From the NCBI GenBank assembly GCA_028023455.1, contig JAQFVV010000042.1:7461922-7525921 (forward strand): 64,000 nucleotides of DNA, given 5' to 3'. This document shows, one piece after another, positions 23,492 to 35,741 of this stretch (position 1 is the first letter of the stretch; each line of letters begins with the position of its first letter). Origin of the DNA: Epiperipatus broadwayi. Its lineage: Eukaryota > Onychophora > Udeonychophora > Euonychophora > Peripatidae. The translations under genes and the position numbers were made by a program. The notes under the pieces were generated by a model, which saw nothing but the letters and a program-made list of their open reading frames with translations, was not told the origin of the DNA and ran no database searches.

Positions 23492-25298
23492 TATAAAATA
23501 TTTAAATAAGTACGACTGCATAAAAACAATATATTCTACTATGATTATATATAAAACATACATAATTCATATTTTAATTACAATTGTACAAAATATTACA
23601 TATATCTTTATAATTATTAATTTTAAATTTCTATTTTATTCTTTTATTATATTATTTTATCTTAAAATCTTTATACTCACTTTCATACATGCTATAATTA
23701 ATGACTAACTTTAAATTTATTTTTTTATTTTATATTATATATATATTTAATTATTTATTATTGTAATTTAATTATTTAATTAAAATAATTTATAATTTAA
23801 TATAAAATGTATGTACTTAAATCATATATTTCTTAATTTTTTGTTTTAAATTGCATATCTTCCATTAGCTTTCCTTCTTAATTGTCAAAAACATTTGAAT
23901 TTAAATTATTTTTATGCTATATTATACCTCCTTCTATGTTTATTTTTTGTAATTAATACTTTTTTTATTTAATTAATTTTTTAGTTTATATTATTTTTAT
24001 TCTTTATTTTATTATGTTAGTATTTATACCTAAATCTTCATTTAAACTTGGACTAATTTTTTAAATTAATATAACATCTTCAATTTTTCTTTTTTGTTTA
24101 TTATTAGTATAGCAAATTATTTTATACTATTTCAAAAAAACTTATCTTGTTTTTATTGAAACAGAATTAAATATCATCTATATATATGCATTCAATAGAA
24201 AAGATTATAAAAATAGTATAAAAATGATTTACTACATTAATCATAAAAGAGAAAAAAACCTGTAATAATTTAATTATAAATAAATAATAAATTGAGAAAA
24301 GCGTTCTTACAATTTGTTTTATTTTATGTGCTTAGTCAACTTTTGACACCTATTAGGGTCATAGACATAGCATAAATTGTAAATTAGGAGTGCGTGTATA
24401 TATGTTATTGCTCATTTACATAAAATTTAAATGTAAGTTTTAATTAGGGGGAATATGTCATCCTTTTAAATGGAGTATGCATGACACTTTTCTATTTGTA
24501 GAATTTTTGTTACTTGATATGTACCATGCCTCTTTAATTTTTCATAGGAATCAAAAGTTGACCAAGCACTTAAAATAAAACAAATTGTAAGGAAGCTTTT
24601 CTCAATACAAATATCTATCGTATATTTATAATTACAGTAATTTGAGTTAAAGCATATACTTTTATAACTATATAATAATTTTAAAAAATAATCCAAGTTT
24701 AAATAAAAATTTACATATAGAAACTTTACAAATATAATAAAATAAAGAATAATAACCACAAAAATAATATACATTAAAAATTAAATTACAAAAAATAAAC
24801 AGAAGGAGGTATAACATAGAGTAAAAATAATTTAAATGTTTTTGACAGTTAGAAATTGATGCTAGAAGATGGTAGGTAATTTAAAGCACAAAGAAATAAA
24901 AAATTAAGAAATATATAATTTAATTAATACACATATTTTTTATTAAACTAAAAAAAAATTGATTAAATAATTAAATTACAATAATGAATAATTAAATATA
25001 TATAAAATGTAAAATTAAAAAAATAAATTTGAACGTAGTCATTAATTATATTGTATATAAGTGTATATAAAGGTTTTTATGATAAAATAATATAATAGAT
25101 CTTAATTTGGAATTTATCATTAATATAATAGATGTTAAGTAAAAAAAAATAAAATGTAAATTCAAGTTTAATATAATTATTATGATATATGTAATATTTT
25201 GTACAATTGTAATTAAAATATGAATTATGCATGTTTTAAATATAATCATAGTATAATATATTATTTCTATGCAGTCATATTTATTTAAATATATTGTA

Positions 25299-25330
25299 GC
25301 TCTGATAAAAAATATTAGGCTGCCAAAACT
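25299..25330 (+). other. CTGATAA...CCAAAAC motif at right end of fold-back
   Basis: On the plus strand: GCTCTGATAAAAAATATTAG followed by GCTGCCAAAACT. It mirrors the motif at 23462-23491 and lies at the same distance from the fold-back edge. Confidence 0.4.
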
Positions 25331-25350
25331 ATAATAAAATAAAATAATTA

Positions 25351-25813
25351 ATATGTTTTCACTGAATAAAATGCAAATGAAAGAGCTTATTAATCATATT
25401 TTATAAATGACAAGTCTCAAAGTAAAAGAGAATTGCATAGACATGTAAGATTTGTGAATAATTTTGCTATTTGTAGTAAAGGAAGATTCCAATCAAGGTT
25501 AGGAAATAATTGATAATTACTAAACTAAAGTAATGTTTAATATAATTAAATCACCCATGGTGTGAAATATGCAATTATTGAGCATGTACGTATCTAATAA
25601 GCTAAAATGTATTTAATAAGTTATAAGACGAATCTAGGGAGGAAATAAAAATAGTTGTAATGAGATTAATCTGAATTTGATAAAAATGCAATTAAGCAAT
25701 AGATTACCATAAACGAGGAATAAACAATCAGATAATAAAAGGAATTTAATTAGTACTAGTAAAATACTAATTAAATTACAGAGCAACGATTGTGCTGATA
25801 AAATAAATATCAC
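25351..25813. other. gene-free stretch
   Basis: AT-rich sequence between the fold-back and the candidate exon; no feature seen. Confidence 0.35.
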
Positions 25814-26041
25814 CTGAATTTTCCAGAAATAAAGTACTCCCAAAACAAAAGGGACCAGAACACATAAAAACATGTGGAGAGAAAGCAAAGATAGTGCACA
25901 TTTCATCATGGTCTTTGAGACAACTATGATACCAGAAAAAGCAACAGAAAAAAACCCAGTAGAGATCTTGACTCCTGAAGGGTTCAATAAGCTGATTAGG
26001 GTTTTTACAGCCACACTGATCTTATTATTATTTTGAAATGC
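25814..26041 (-). CDS. candidate internal exon, membrane-protein-like
   Basis: A 76-codon segment on the minus strand is bounded by TTCTTTAG|GCA (acceptor) and AAATTCAG|GTGATA (donor), in phase 0 at both edges. An in-frame stop lies immediately upstream of the proposed acceptor, and the frame has no ATG near its start, so it could be coding only as an internal exon. The segment is clearly richer in G+C than its surroundings. The peptide has a polar start (AFQNNNKIS), a KTLISLLNPSG segment, then two hydrophobic stretches (about residues 27-41 and 48-71) ending in YFWKIQ. I do not recognise the family. The frame stays open past the donor for another 60 codons, so chance cannot be excluded, and no partner exon was identified on either side. 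Confidence 0.3.
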
Positions 26042-27526
26042 CTAAAGAACTGCTCAGGTTTGAAGATCAGTTATAGTGTAAAGGTAAACATTTTCTACCT
26101 TACACTAATTAGCAAACAGATTTGGAAAAGTGAAAGGAGTTGTGCTCCTAGTTAACTTATGATCAGATATTATACACTAGCTTAGATTAACAGTTAAACC
26201 TCAAGTCTGCCTATATATTTGTTGGCACATATATCAACTAAATTAGCATTTGGACTTTATACATCTGCAATATATATATATGTATTTTATTGTATGCATA
26301 TAATTACAACCGCATCTGGTATGCTAATCTTACTTGTAATATTAATGTTAATTAGATTAATAAATTCTTATTCTTACTCCATGATTAACGAGGTAAGGCA
26401 TGGCATACGGACATTATGATTAATGGAGGAAGAAAAAAGAAGTGATGGATAATTATTTCCATTTAAGTAATAAACGAATATCAATAAAGTTGTTTGTTTG
26501 AAGGATTATGTTTAACCATCTAAGTGGCAGATTAAGTTCAACAGTTTCACTTAATTGATTAACTGGAATTTTTGTTTTGTTTTACTTTACAGTGTAATGG
26601 TAAGTCGTAAACCACGAAGATCAAGTTACATTGTAATTAAATACTTCGATGTTTCTTTATTTTATAATAGACTTTACTTTGGAATGATTAATTAATGTCT
26701 GCCTTTAAAAAAAACAACAACTTAATTATATGTGATGATAGATATTACTTTTTTATTAACATCAATATAGCTTTCGTAAATGAATATGGTTATTTTAATT
26801 TCTGAAGAGAAAATAAAAGAGAAAGACAAAAAGGGATTTTTTTATCCCTTTTTGTAATTAAAAGTACGGCGAAGCAATTGCACAAATAGGGTTTTAAGAC
26901 TAACTTCAGTAAATAAAAACGGTACGACCAAAAAAAAAAATGGAGATTTTTTTTTTTTGCTATTATGTGTATATATTTTAGATATCTTAATCTTTCAACA
27001 AGTTTCCAGTTTTGACTATATTATGTCTTGATATTGGTGACATATTATTGAAATGTTAGAATCTTGTCGACAAATTAATATTAGGATTTTTTCACTAATG
27101 CAGTACAAAGTTTACTTTTATTAAAAATAATTTTAAAAATGTATCTAACATAAATACTAAATTTTAACATATATTTTGATATTTTAAAATTAAATTAATT
27201 TTATTTAAAAAAATTAATACTGCAAAATAAAAATTTGCTAGATTTTTCTTTTAAGTTTATATTATGTATAAAAAAATAAAACTTGATATCGAATTTTATA
27301 ATAAGAGCTTTGGATTTTAATTAAAGTTAATAATGAAATTAAAGTATAATACTTGTTTAATTTTTAAACCCCGCAAACACAAAATAAGTACTGTAGCAGA
27401 AATTCAACTTTCTTTTTTTTTGTAAATGTGTACTTTCGAGGAAGTTTAAAATAGATAATTATGGTTAAAAGACTACATTTTTTTTTTTTTGTGCTTAATA
27501 GTAAAAGTAACTGGTTACATTCTATA
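26042..27526. other. gene-free stretch
   Basis: AT-rich. A hairpin with 11-bp arms (CAAAAAGGGAT) lies at 26827-26854, and long A and T homopolymers at 26929-26960. No exon recognised; the 66-codon frame at 26219-26419 is hydrophobic but lacks known motifs. Confidence 0.4.
26827..26854. repeat. short perfect hairpin
   Basis: Arms of 11 bases (CAAAAAGGGAT / ATCCCTTTTTG) around a 6-base T-rich loop. There is no evidence for a transcriptional role in this eukaryotic context. Confidence 0.5.
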
Positions 27527-27625
27527 TAGGGTATATGAGCACAGACATTCACACGACCCACCACTCTCCACTCTATCTTAAAACACTGATACACTTGAAC
27601 ACATATATGTCGAAAATGATTACTT
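27527..27625 (+). repeat. end fragment of the palindrome family
   Basis: About 99 bases starting TAGGGTATATGAGCACA, matching 17976-18075 with scattered mismatches. The 76-codon minus frame at 27364-27594 runs through it and is not a gene. Confidence 0.65.
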
Positions 27626-28214
27626 TATTTATGAACATGTTACTGTTTTCATTTTACTAGCTCCATGTTTTGATCACGTGACATATCCTAGTTTAAAAAT
27701 CTTCTAAAAAAGTATTACCTTGTTTAATACGATTTCGCAAACGGTTAAATTTACTTGAAGTATTCATGTGATCTTAATGTTATTTTTTCAAATGATGGCG
27801 GTCAAAATTATAAATACTATTTGTGTTTGAAGACAGTTTATATTATAAAGGTATGATTTATTATTATTATAAATGTTTGAATAAAAAATTTAAACTAGCT
27901 TCTTTAAATATCAACTAAATATATGATCGTTTACCATGATTTTAAAACAATGCAAAGTTTTAGTTTGTCTAGCACCTGCTCGAATCTTAAACTAAAAAAA
28001 AAAATTAGGTTAAACGTTACTTACTTATATTTATTATTATTTAAAACTTAATGGCTTGGCCTTTATAATATTTATTTATTCATCAATGTTATGGAAAAGT
28101 TTTATTTACTCGTATGTCTTTATTTTGAAATTCTCTTTTTTTAAAAAAGTTCTTTACAAAACTTTAAAGTCCTTTCTGTGCCATTTAATATTTTCATAAA
28201 AAACATTTGATTGC
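27626..28214. other. gene-free stretch
   Basis: AT-rich sequence; no feature seen. Confidence 0.35.
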
Positions 28215-28306
28215 GTGCTTAAAAATATAAAAACTTAAGAGCATTTTTTTTCTTTCTGTTATACCTATTAAATTATATTGCTGATTTTTATTTACATCTT
28301 GAATCT
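28215..28306 (+). repeat. about 90-bp dispersed repeat, copy 1
   Basis: Matches 46952-47039: GTGCTTAAAAATATAAAAAC, GAGCATTTTTTTCTTTCT, then TTTTTATTTACATCTTGAATCT. Sequence outside these limits is unrelated. The second copy sits inside a mariner relic, so this is a mobile or copied unit of unknown type. Confidence 0.6.
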
Positions 28307-28768
28307 AATTTATTTACTGCTGTGGAAGTATTAAGATAATCGTGGGAAGTACAGTTTATATGGACGTTAACTTTCCAAGGAAGCGATGGATTAATACAGT
28401 TGAGTACTATTACCTAGCGCTAACACATGATTATCGTCGGTGGTAATTTCAATTGCATGTTATCCTTTTCATATTGTTTATTTTAGCATCTCAATATTTA
28501 AAATCCATATGATTAAAATATGATAGGAAATATAAGAAGAAAAATATTTGCAGATAAATAATGGTCATTTTTAAAAAAGGGAAATACTTTTACCAATCCG
28601 TCTCCTCTGACAATATCTTAGTAATTAACTACATTAAAATAATATTTCTGTATAATCATTCTGTTATAAATTATAAGTGTAATATTTATAACAATAACAA
28701 ATAATTTTTATTCATTGAAATGAAAATAAAACACTATAATATCCCCCCCCCCCCACACACACACACAG
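28307..28768. other. slightly GC-richer stretch, no confirmed gene
   Basis: At about 28317-28445 the plus strand has a 37-codon open stretch between stops and raised G+C. It has no splice signals that I can defend. The rest is AT-rich, ending in a C tract and (CA)n at 28743-28766. Confidence 0.3.
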
Positions 28769-28825
28769 GAAGATAATTTCGTAGGTTCCCAGCAGGATCT
28801 TGACTTCTGTACCATTCATTATTGA
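28769..28825 (+). CDS. candidate terminal exon, 18 codons
   Basis: Directly after a C13 tract and CACACACACAG comes an open stretch EDNFVGSQQDLDFCTIHY and a TGA stop (28823-28825). AATAAA follows at 28885-28890, about 60 bases beyond the stop. The pyrimidine/CA tract plus AG could act as an acceptor, and G+C is well above the local level. A short terminal exon is therefore plausible, but 18 codons are too few to exclude chance. No upstream exon is identified and the protein is not recognised. Confidence 0.2.
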   Translation, partial: EDNFVGSQQDLDFCTIHY

Positions 28826-30065
28826 TGATGCTGGATATTTGATCATAGTTACTGATGATTATTCAAAGATAGTTTAATAACAGTAATAAATGGAAGTTCT
28901 TATAGGAGCAAGAACGTTAATTTAAAAGTTTTATTTCATAGCCTTTTGACGTCAGTATGCATAAGAAGTGGCAGTCCTAATGATTTTCTCATGCTAAGTG
29001 GTAGTTTGGTATTGCTCAACACTTTGTTAATTTATTTCAGCATCTTAATTAATCCATAAACTTTAATGAGATTTTTACATCATTCAAAAACATAAATATG
29101 GAAAGAATAAAAATTATTAGTTTATTGGAAATAGTGAAATATTATTTTATATTAAAAAAAATCATTGAAGACATTTTTCCTAATCATATCTACAGTATAT
29201 AGTTAGTTTTTTCCCAGTCATATTTGATGAAAAATTTTAATATTTTTATTTTCAGAAAATAGAAAATGAAGTACTTTGGATGTGTTATTTGAGGGGAAAT
29301 CAACAAAATGTTTGTAAAAAATATATACTGAACACAGAATTGTGTAACCAAAGAATTTGGAAAATATTGACAGATATTATTTCTGTTGTATGGAATGAGT
29401 TGTTTTGATGAACTTTTGATTATTTGTGAATTAAGAATATTGTTTATCAAAGTTTTGGCTATATGGTAATTATCTTAGTTAACTATAGCATTAATTTGAA
29501 ACTGAGAAATCTATTTGGAAATGAAACCAGACTTCTAAAATTGATTCCTGACTGATCTAACAAGTTCAGTTTGTGATAGAGAATAAGTTATAGATTGTGG
29601 AATTATATTCTTAATGTGTGAATGATTTAGTCGTACCTGTGCTTAGTCGATGGTAGGTTTAAAAACTCTGTGATTGTTATGAAGTAAGTTGATTGGGTTT
29701 ATGACATAAAAAATAATAATTTGTTGACTTACTTATTAGTTTTTGATTATTTTGTACAACTAATATTTTTAACAAGAAGTTTTAATATTAGAAAAAAATA
29801 ATCTTGAATCCAGTTTGTTTATGGAGTTCGAGTCATTCAAGCAATAAGATTACTTGTCAGTATTTTTTAATCTCAAAAAAGAGCAGATTGAAAAGTAAGA
29901 TCATTATTTATCAAGTGATTTTAGTGTAAATCAGCTAGAGATAATGTTCTGGAATTATAGAAAATGTAAACTTTTTACTCTACATTTATTGAAAAGGTTT
30001 CTCAATAATATCAGATATTTTAAGAAAAATTAAAATTACATAACTGTAAATTGGGGTTTGATATT
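28826..30065. other. gene-free stretch
   Basis: AT-rich. A perfect palindromic TGACGTCA (CRE-type octamer) lies at 28947-28954, with no promoter context to support it. The 86-codon minus frame at 29190-29450 shows no motif. Confidence 0.35.
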
Positions 30066-32515
30066 AACTGAAAGATCATTTAATTTATCTTTGAGATCTT
30101 AAAGGGACCAAGCTGAGCAAATTTCTAATGCCCTCTTTATACATTACCGCCATTACAACTGTTATTACTGCATAATTAATCATATGGCATGTAAGGACTC
30201 CATACATCAAAAAACATGGGGAATTAACAGACTTTAATTTTTAAATTTAAATTTGAAAATTCAATCTTCCATCTCAATGCTTGATAGTACTTAACTGAGA
30301 TGTCAATTGGGTTTTTTTTTTAAAGATATGTGGAGACTCATTTTCTTTTATGTATGCAATCACACCAGATAAAAAGTAAAGTATAGTGCTCATTTTCTGA
30401 AGACTATGAATTACCAGCCAAGACAACAGTTAATACTGAAGATAGAAGCTATTAAGAAACCCCTGGATATGAATGTAGACTACCATTTAGTGATAATTCT
30501 TTTTTAGCTATCTACAAGATTGTAAATCACTTACAATTGAAGAAAAGATAGAAATAATTGATTTGAAAAATAAATATATACTTTACTATAAACACACATA
30601 TTGAGTGTCTTTTATTACAAGTGAAAAATAAAAGACCAAACTTTATGGAGCTTGATGATATATCAGATAGAATAGCAAGAATAGTTATTCAATTTAATGG
30701 AAATTATCAAAGACAAAATAATTCAGATTTATCTCCCTAGAAGTTCTTGTTCTTATGAAAAATAAATATATTTTTTATATAGACGTACAGAATGCTTTTG
30801 ATCAGATCAAACAATATTTTAAAATTGTAATTGGAGATTTTAATGGTAGGATTGGAAAAAGATTGAAAGATGAAATTGTTGTGGAAATTTGTACATGAAG
30901 GCAGGAATGAAGAAGGTATAACCTTATTAAATTTGCTGAAAAAGAAAATTTTTGTGTTATGAATTCAAAGCAGAATTGGAGATAGAAGCATCTGCATGAT
31001 GGTACAGGAGAGTTTAGATTGTATTTTGATTAACATAAAATATGTATCTCAAGATTGTAATTTATTCAGTAGATTTAACACAGGAAATGATTATTGATTA
31101 ATGAGTGAGGTTAAAGATATGGTGTTAATGTAAAATTAGAAAGATAAAAATTATTAAAAAAGATAGCACTAATATTTGATATTTCTAATTTTCAGAAATT
31201 CTTCAATGAATTTAAATATTAACAGACTTCAGTGATAGCTCAGCTTTGAATAAGTTTAATGAGAAGATAACTGATATTCTACTAAGAGTTGCACAAGCAT
31301 GCTCCAGTAATAGACAATGTATGAAGAAAATAAAAATATTTTTAAAATGTTTTATTTAGGAAGAACCAACTATCGGAAGTTCTAAAAAATAGTATAGAAA
31401 TAAATACCCTTGAATGGTTTGTTGATCAGGATTTCACATGAAGTTCAGGGACTGGAATTGTTTAAATTGAGTTATGGTCTGTAGAATTTCTACTCTAGAA
31501 TCCATCACTCTACCTCTGCTCTAAATCACAAAGGGCTAGAATGGTATGAAAAAGAGTTAATGATAATTTAAGGAAATGTAATTGTGAATTGGCAAAAAGA
31601 AAAACTATAGAAAATAACAAAATTTTCAAAAGTATAAAACAATGCCTTGGTATTGGATGAAAAATTGATTCAGCATTGATATTAAAAAGATAGATTATTT
31701 AATTGTGTGGAAGAATTCTAAGAAGAACTTTGTAGTAAGAAAAAAAAACAAGAAAACAAAATAAATATTTTAGATAAAGATGTGAAATGTGCAATTACAT
31801 CTATGAAGAATGGAAAAATTCCAGGAAATGACTCAAATTTTTATAGTTATCTTAAAAGAAATAGGTGAAGAAATAAAGAAATTGTTAGAAAAGTCACAAA
31901 CCAAATAGATAAATGATGAAGATACACAAAATAATTGAAAGAATGCAATAGTGATATTGATATTTAAGAAAGATGAGGGAAAAAGTTATTAAAAATTATA
32001 AACTTATCAGGTTTTTGCAAGATTTTTACTAAAATTCTTACAAATTATCTATAGAGATCATTGAACTTAAAATAACCATGAAAAAAAAACACGTTATAAT
32101 ATAATGATAAGTGATAGAAAAGGCCATTGAGTATATCTGTAATAGCATTGGATTTGTAGTTTACAAAAGGCATTTGACTTTGTAAATGTATGTGAATAAG
32201 AATTTTGGAGAATATTTTGCATCAGCAGTAATTAAATGGTGACAATAAGATTAACATTAATAAAGATGAATGACAAAATTGATTCCATTTTAAAATTTTT
32301 TGCAGCAACTTTATGGAAGTATTTTGTGATTTGGAATGAGATGCTAAAGCAATAGAAATGTGGAATTTATTTAAGCTATTTAAATTTGGAAGACAATGTA
32401 GTTATTTTTGCAAGTAACTAAAATTTATCATATGACAGTAATAATGTAGATAAATGCTAAATAATAGTCTAAAATAATGTTCAATGGATTTCACAAAAGA
32501 GAAATTTATAGTAAT
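30066..32515 (+). pseudogene. RTE retrotransposon, copy 2, heavily decayed
   Basis: Collinear with copy 1 from the leader (CTTAAAGGGACCAAG near 30100 against the region near 1340) to a point equal to about 3955 in copy 1. In the endonuclease region the frame gives an AFDQIKQ segment and then GDFNGRIGK, with GDFN at about 30833. The reverse transcriptase box can be followed near 32135 (KAF...) and at the FADD position, which reads LEDNVVIFAS near 32385. Many stops and frameshifts are present, several segments are lost, and the last 0.55 kb of the element is absent. It is much older than copy 1. Confidence 0.8.
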
Positions 32516-35500
32516 GAATCAGCCTCCCCACTCCACCCCAAGCATTTCAATAAACTAAGTGCCTCTGTGTAATTTTAATCTTGGATAGGTGATATGATTC
32601 TTGTTTTAGTCTTTAATCCATGTTGCAAACAATTTTCAGATTACTCTTGCTGTTTAATTAGTAGTATTTATTTAATTAGTGCAGATTTTTTAACAGATTC
32701 AGTAATTTTCTCTAGATTTTTTTCATGATGGTTTTTATTATTGAATGAGACCTTCTAAGTCATATGCTATAATATTTACAGCTTCTCTATTTTCATATTA
32801 GGTTAAGACAAATCAATAGCATATCTATTTTTCAGTGACTCCTTTATAATTTTATTCTGGTAGTATTTATAATCCATAATCCATTGCATATTTTTTGAAT
32901 TATATTACTAAAGAATAAGATAGGAAATGTATTCAAGAGATGCTATGTAACATAATTTGGATGCAGAACTTTAGTGACTTAAATTATTATTGAAACCAGA
33001 AAAATACTACTTTGTTTTTTGTTGTAAGTAGAATGCTCATTAGTATAATACTAATAAAGAATTCATACAAATATTTTATCTTTCAATTATATATATATAC
33101 TGTATTATACAATGTTAGATATATACCATATACTATTCATTACACAACTAGAACATAATTGGCTTGTTTTGATTCTTGAGTTTACTGCTGAATGCATGAT
33201 TCATGATGAATGTTCGTTAATACCTACCAATATCCATTCCAGCATTATCTTTCTTAAGTTATGGGGTATTGAACAGGTATCAATATAGTTGGGTACATTT
33301 GATTTTATTTTACTGGAATAACTATTTGATAAATATAAGATTCAGCCTCTTAATGGATGTTAATAGATAGATTTTTTTTTTTTATCAAAATAGAACGAAA
33401 AATAAAAATATATAAATGAAACATTTTCATGCCTAGCATTAAATACCTTTGTTTAAAACTTTTTACAAAGAAATCTAAAAGTCCTGATATAGTCAGGTTC
33501 TACATTCAAAGATTTTATGATTTCATTGATGTTTTTAAACAATGGTGAACAGAATTTCTGCCTTTCTCTGGATGTTCACTCAGTTTATTGCCAGTAATGA
33601 AAAAAAAAATTTTTTTAAAATTTTAACCTTTTAATTTATTTATTGTTATAAAGCCAGATCAGTATTTTTATTTAAATTGTTTTATTGTATTTTGCATTGA
33701 ATAAGAAAACCCAATTTATTTTATGAAAAATAACAAAATTTTGTAGCTAACAATTTTTATTTTGGGCTTTAGCAATTGTTTTCAAAAAAGTAAATATTTA
33801 CAATTGACCATAGTTTTTTTCTTATCTTTTTCAAAACCAAATAAGAAATGTAAAAATTTAAAAGGCAAATAATAATAAAAATTCAAAACAAATATGTCAA
33901 TTGCAGATAATAAGAAATTTGAACATATATATTTAATTTACAAAGTAATTTGTAAATCAGTATTAGGTATTATTATGAGAAATCACTTTTCCAAATACAA
34001 AGAAACTTCAATATATTGATGACTTGATCCATTATAGTTTCATTAGTTACATACAATAGCTAAAAACATAAAATTAAATGTAGATGTCTATGTTGGCACT
34101 TATTGGACATTACTAGATAAAACATAAGTGAATAACTGTATATAAACTATGTTGAAATATTTTAAAATTATTTATACATGTACATTTTCTATAAAAGAAA
34201 AAAATTTCAGAGACCAACAGAAATAGTTTTTAAAGACAAAAATTGTAATTTTTGTTTATTTAGATGTGTTTTTTTAAATGCAGTTTATTATTTATCAAAT
34301 ATATAATAAACTTAATTTTTGTTTAGAAATGTTTAAGATTCAGCTTCCACTTAAAAAGAAAAAAATAATAGTATCATTAGATGATCAGAATTTAACTTTA
34401 TTTTTTAAAAATAACAATTAAAGATTTGAATTAATTTGCTTTTATCTGCAGTAATTGACTTTTCAGAGGTCTTTATAAATCTTAGACATAAAAAAAAAAA
34501 ACACATTTGTATGTAAAGACCCATTAAAGTATATGACATAACTTTTAAATTTAGATGTTAGAATAAATTGTGTTAAAGAGAATAGCAAGCAATGAAATTA
34601 CCATTAATGGCAGTCAAGTATCATTACTTAGTACTAATATTCTGTTACCTATTTATTCTTCATGATTTCAAGAAGAGAACTTACTGATTAATTAAGTAGA
34701 CACTCATTATATGTATATTTACAATTATGGATAGTTATGATGACATAAAAAATGCAACTAAGAGATGCTATAGAAGTGATTTGATGTATGAAATACTGGC
34801 ATTGTATATATGAATGAGACTAGAAAATTGTTATATAATATGTATATATTACATATACTAATATTCAATGTATATAATGTATATTATACACACTACATAA
34901 TACTAATCTAGAAGCAACCAAAAGAAACAAAATCTCTGAATTTTGTGTAAACTGTTTATAAAATTTAGTGATATAAATATATATGAATAAACACAATGTT
35001 AAGTAAGAATTAGTGTTAAATAATTCATAAAGACAAATAAATTAATTAACTGAAATAAGTAATTATTTTATTACAATAAGTATTCCAAATAATAGCTGGG
35101 TTGATTTTTCTTTCTAAATAAGGAATTAAGAATGTAAAATTTATTAATTGCATATAAAATATAAAATATGTATCAATTGAATATTTATATATTGTTCACA
35201 TATAGATAATTAACAAAAATAAAATATATGTATGTGTATGCTAGCAAGATACAATCTATATTTTTTGTTAGTATTATGTTGTCAACTTCAGTCTCTAGAT
35301 ATAGCTTCTGAAATAAGTATAAAAAATTTTAAAACAAGAAATTCAAAAGTAGGGGCTGATTTTTATGAGTTGTTATCACTTACTAATTTGTAAAATACAT
35401 ACTGTAATGATAATTTAAAATGGCATAATATTTTGTATTGAGTATAAATTCAAAATTTAATTTAATTAATGAAATATTTACCTAATTGGAAATAAAGTTA

Positions 35501-35741
35501 TTTATCTACTGCAGATGCCAGATCAGTACTCTTAATTTCTGAAAATGCTTTTATATAGATATTAAAGCTTTTTTTTTTTTACTCTGATAAATACTAAATA
35601 ATTCAATTTTTTAAAACTAAGTAAAAGAAACTACAACAATTAAAAATACTACACAGAGGCCCTTAGGAAACAAAAATACAGGCAAAAAATTTTTTTTAGT
35701 CAGTTTTGGCATTTTTATGCTAACCTTATTTATCATATATT
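32516..35741. other. 3.2-kb gene-free stretch
   Basis: AT-rich, with (AT)n tracts near 33090 and alternating TATA/ATAC around 34830-34890. No open frames of note and no matched repeats. Confidence 0.4.

Larger units (their letters stand above)
23437..25350. mobile_element. large fold-back element, arms of about 0.8-0.9 kb
   Basis: Left arm about 23437-24353 and right arm about 24546-25350 are reverse complements along their length. Landmarks: CATAATTCATATTTTAATTA (left) with its complement near 25210; TATACCTCCTTCT near 23926 with its complement near 24805; and CTTACAATTTGTTTTATTTT near 24307 with its complement near 24580. The loop is about 190 bases. Both outer ends carry the CTCTGATGA-type motif facing outward. 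Small indels separate the arms, so they are diverged, not a recent or assembly-made duplication. No frame inside (24466-24774 or 25046-25249) has known domains. I infer a fold-back transposon or two inverted terminal units of a Penelope-like element. Confidence 0.75.

Noticed and set aside
26827-26854. Hairpin plus T-run as a rho-independent terminator
   Set aside because: The window is eukaryotic, and no gene ends at this point.
28947-28954. TGACGTCA as a functional CRE site
   Set aside because: A lone octamer with no promoter, TSS or gene context.
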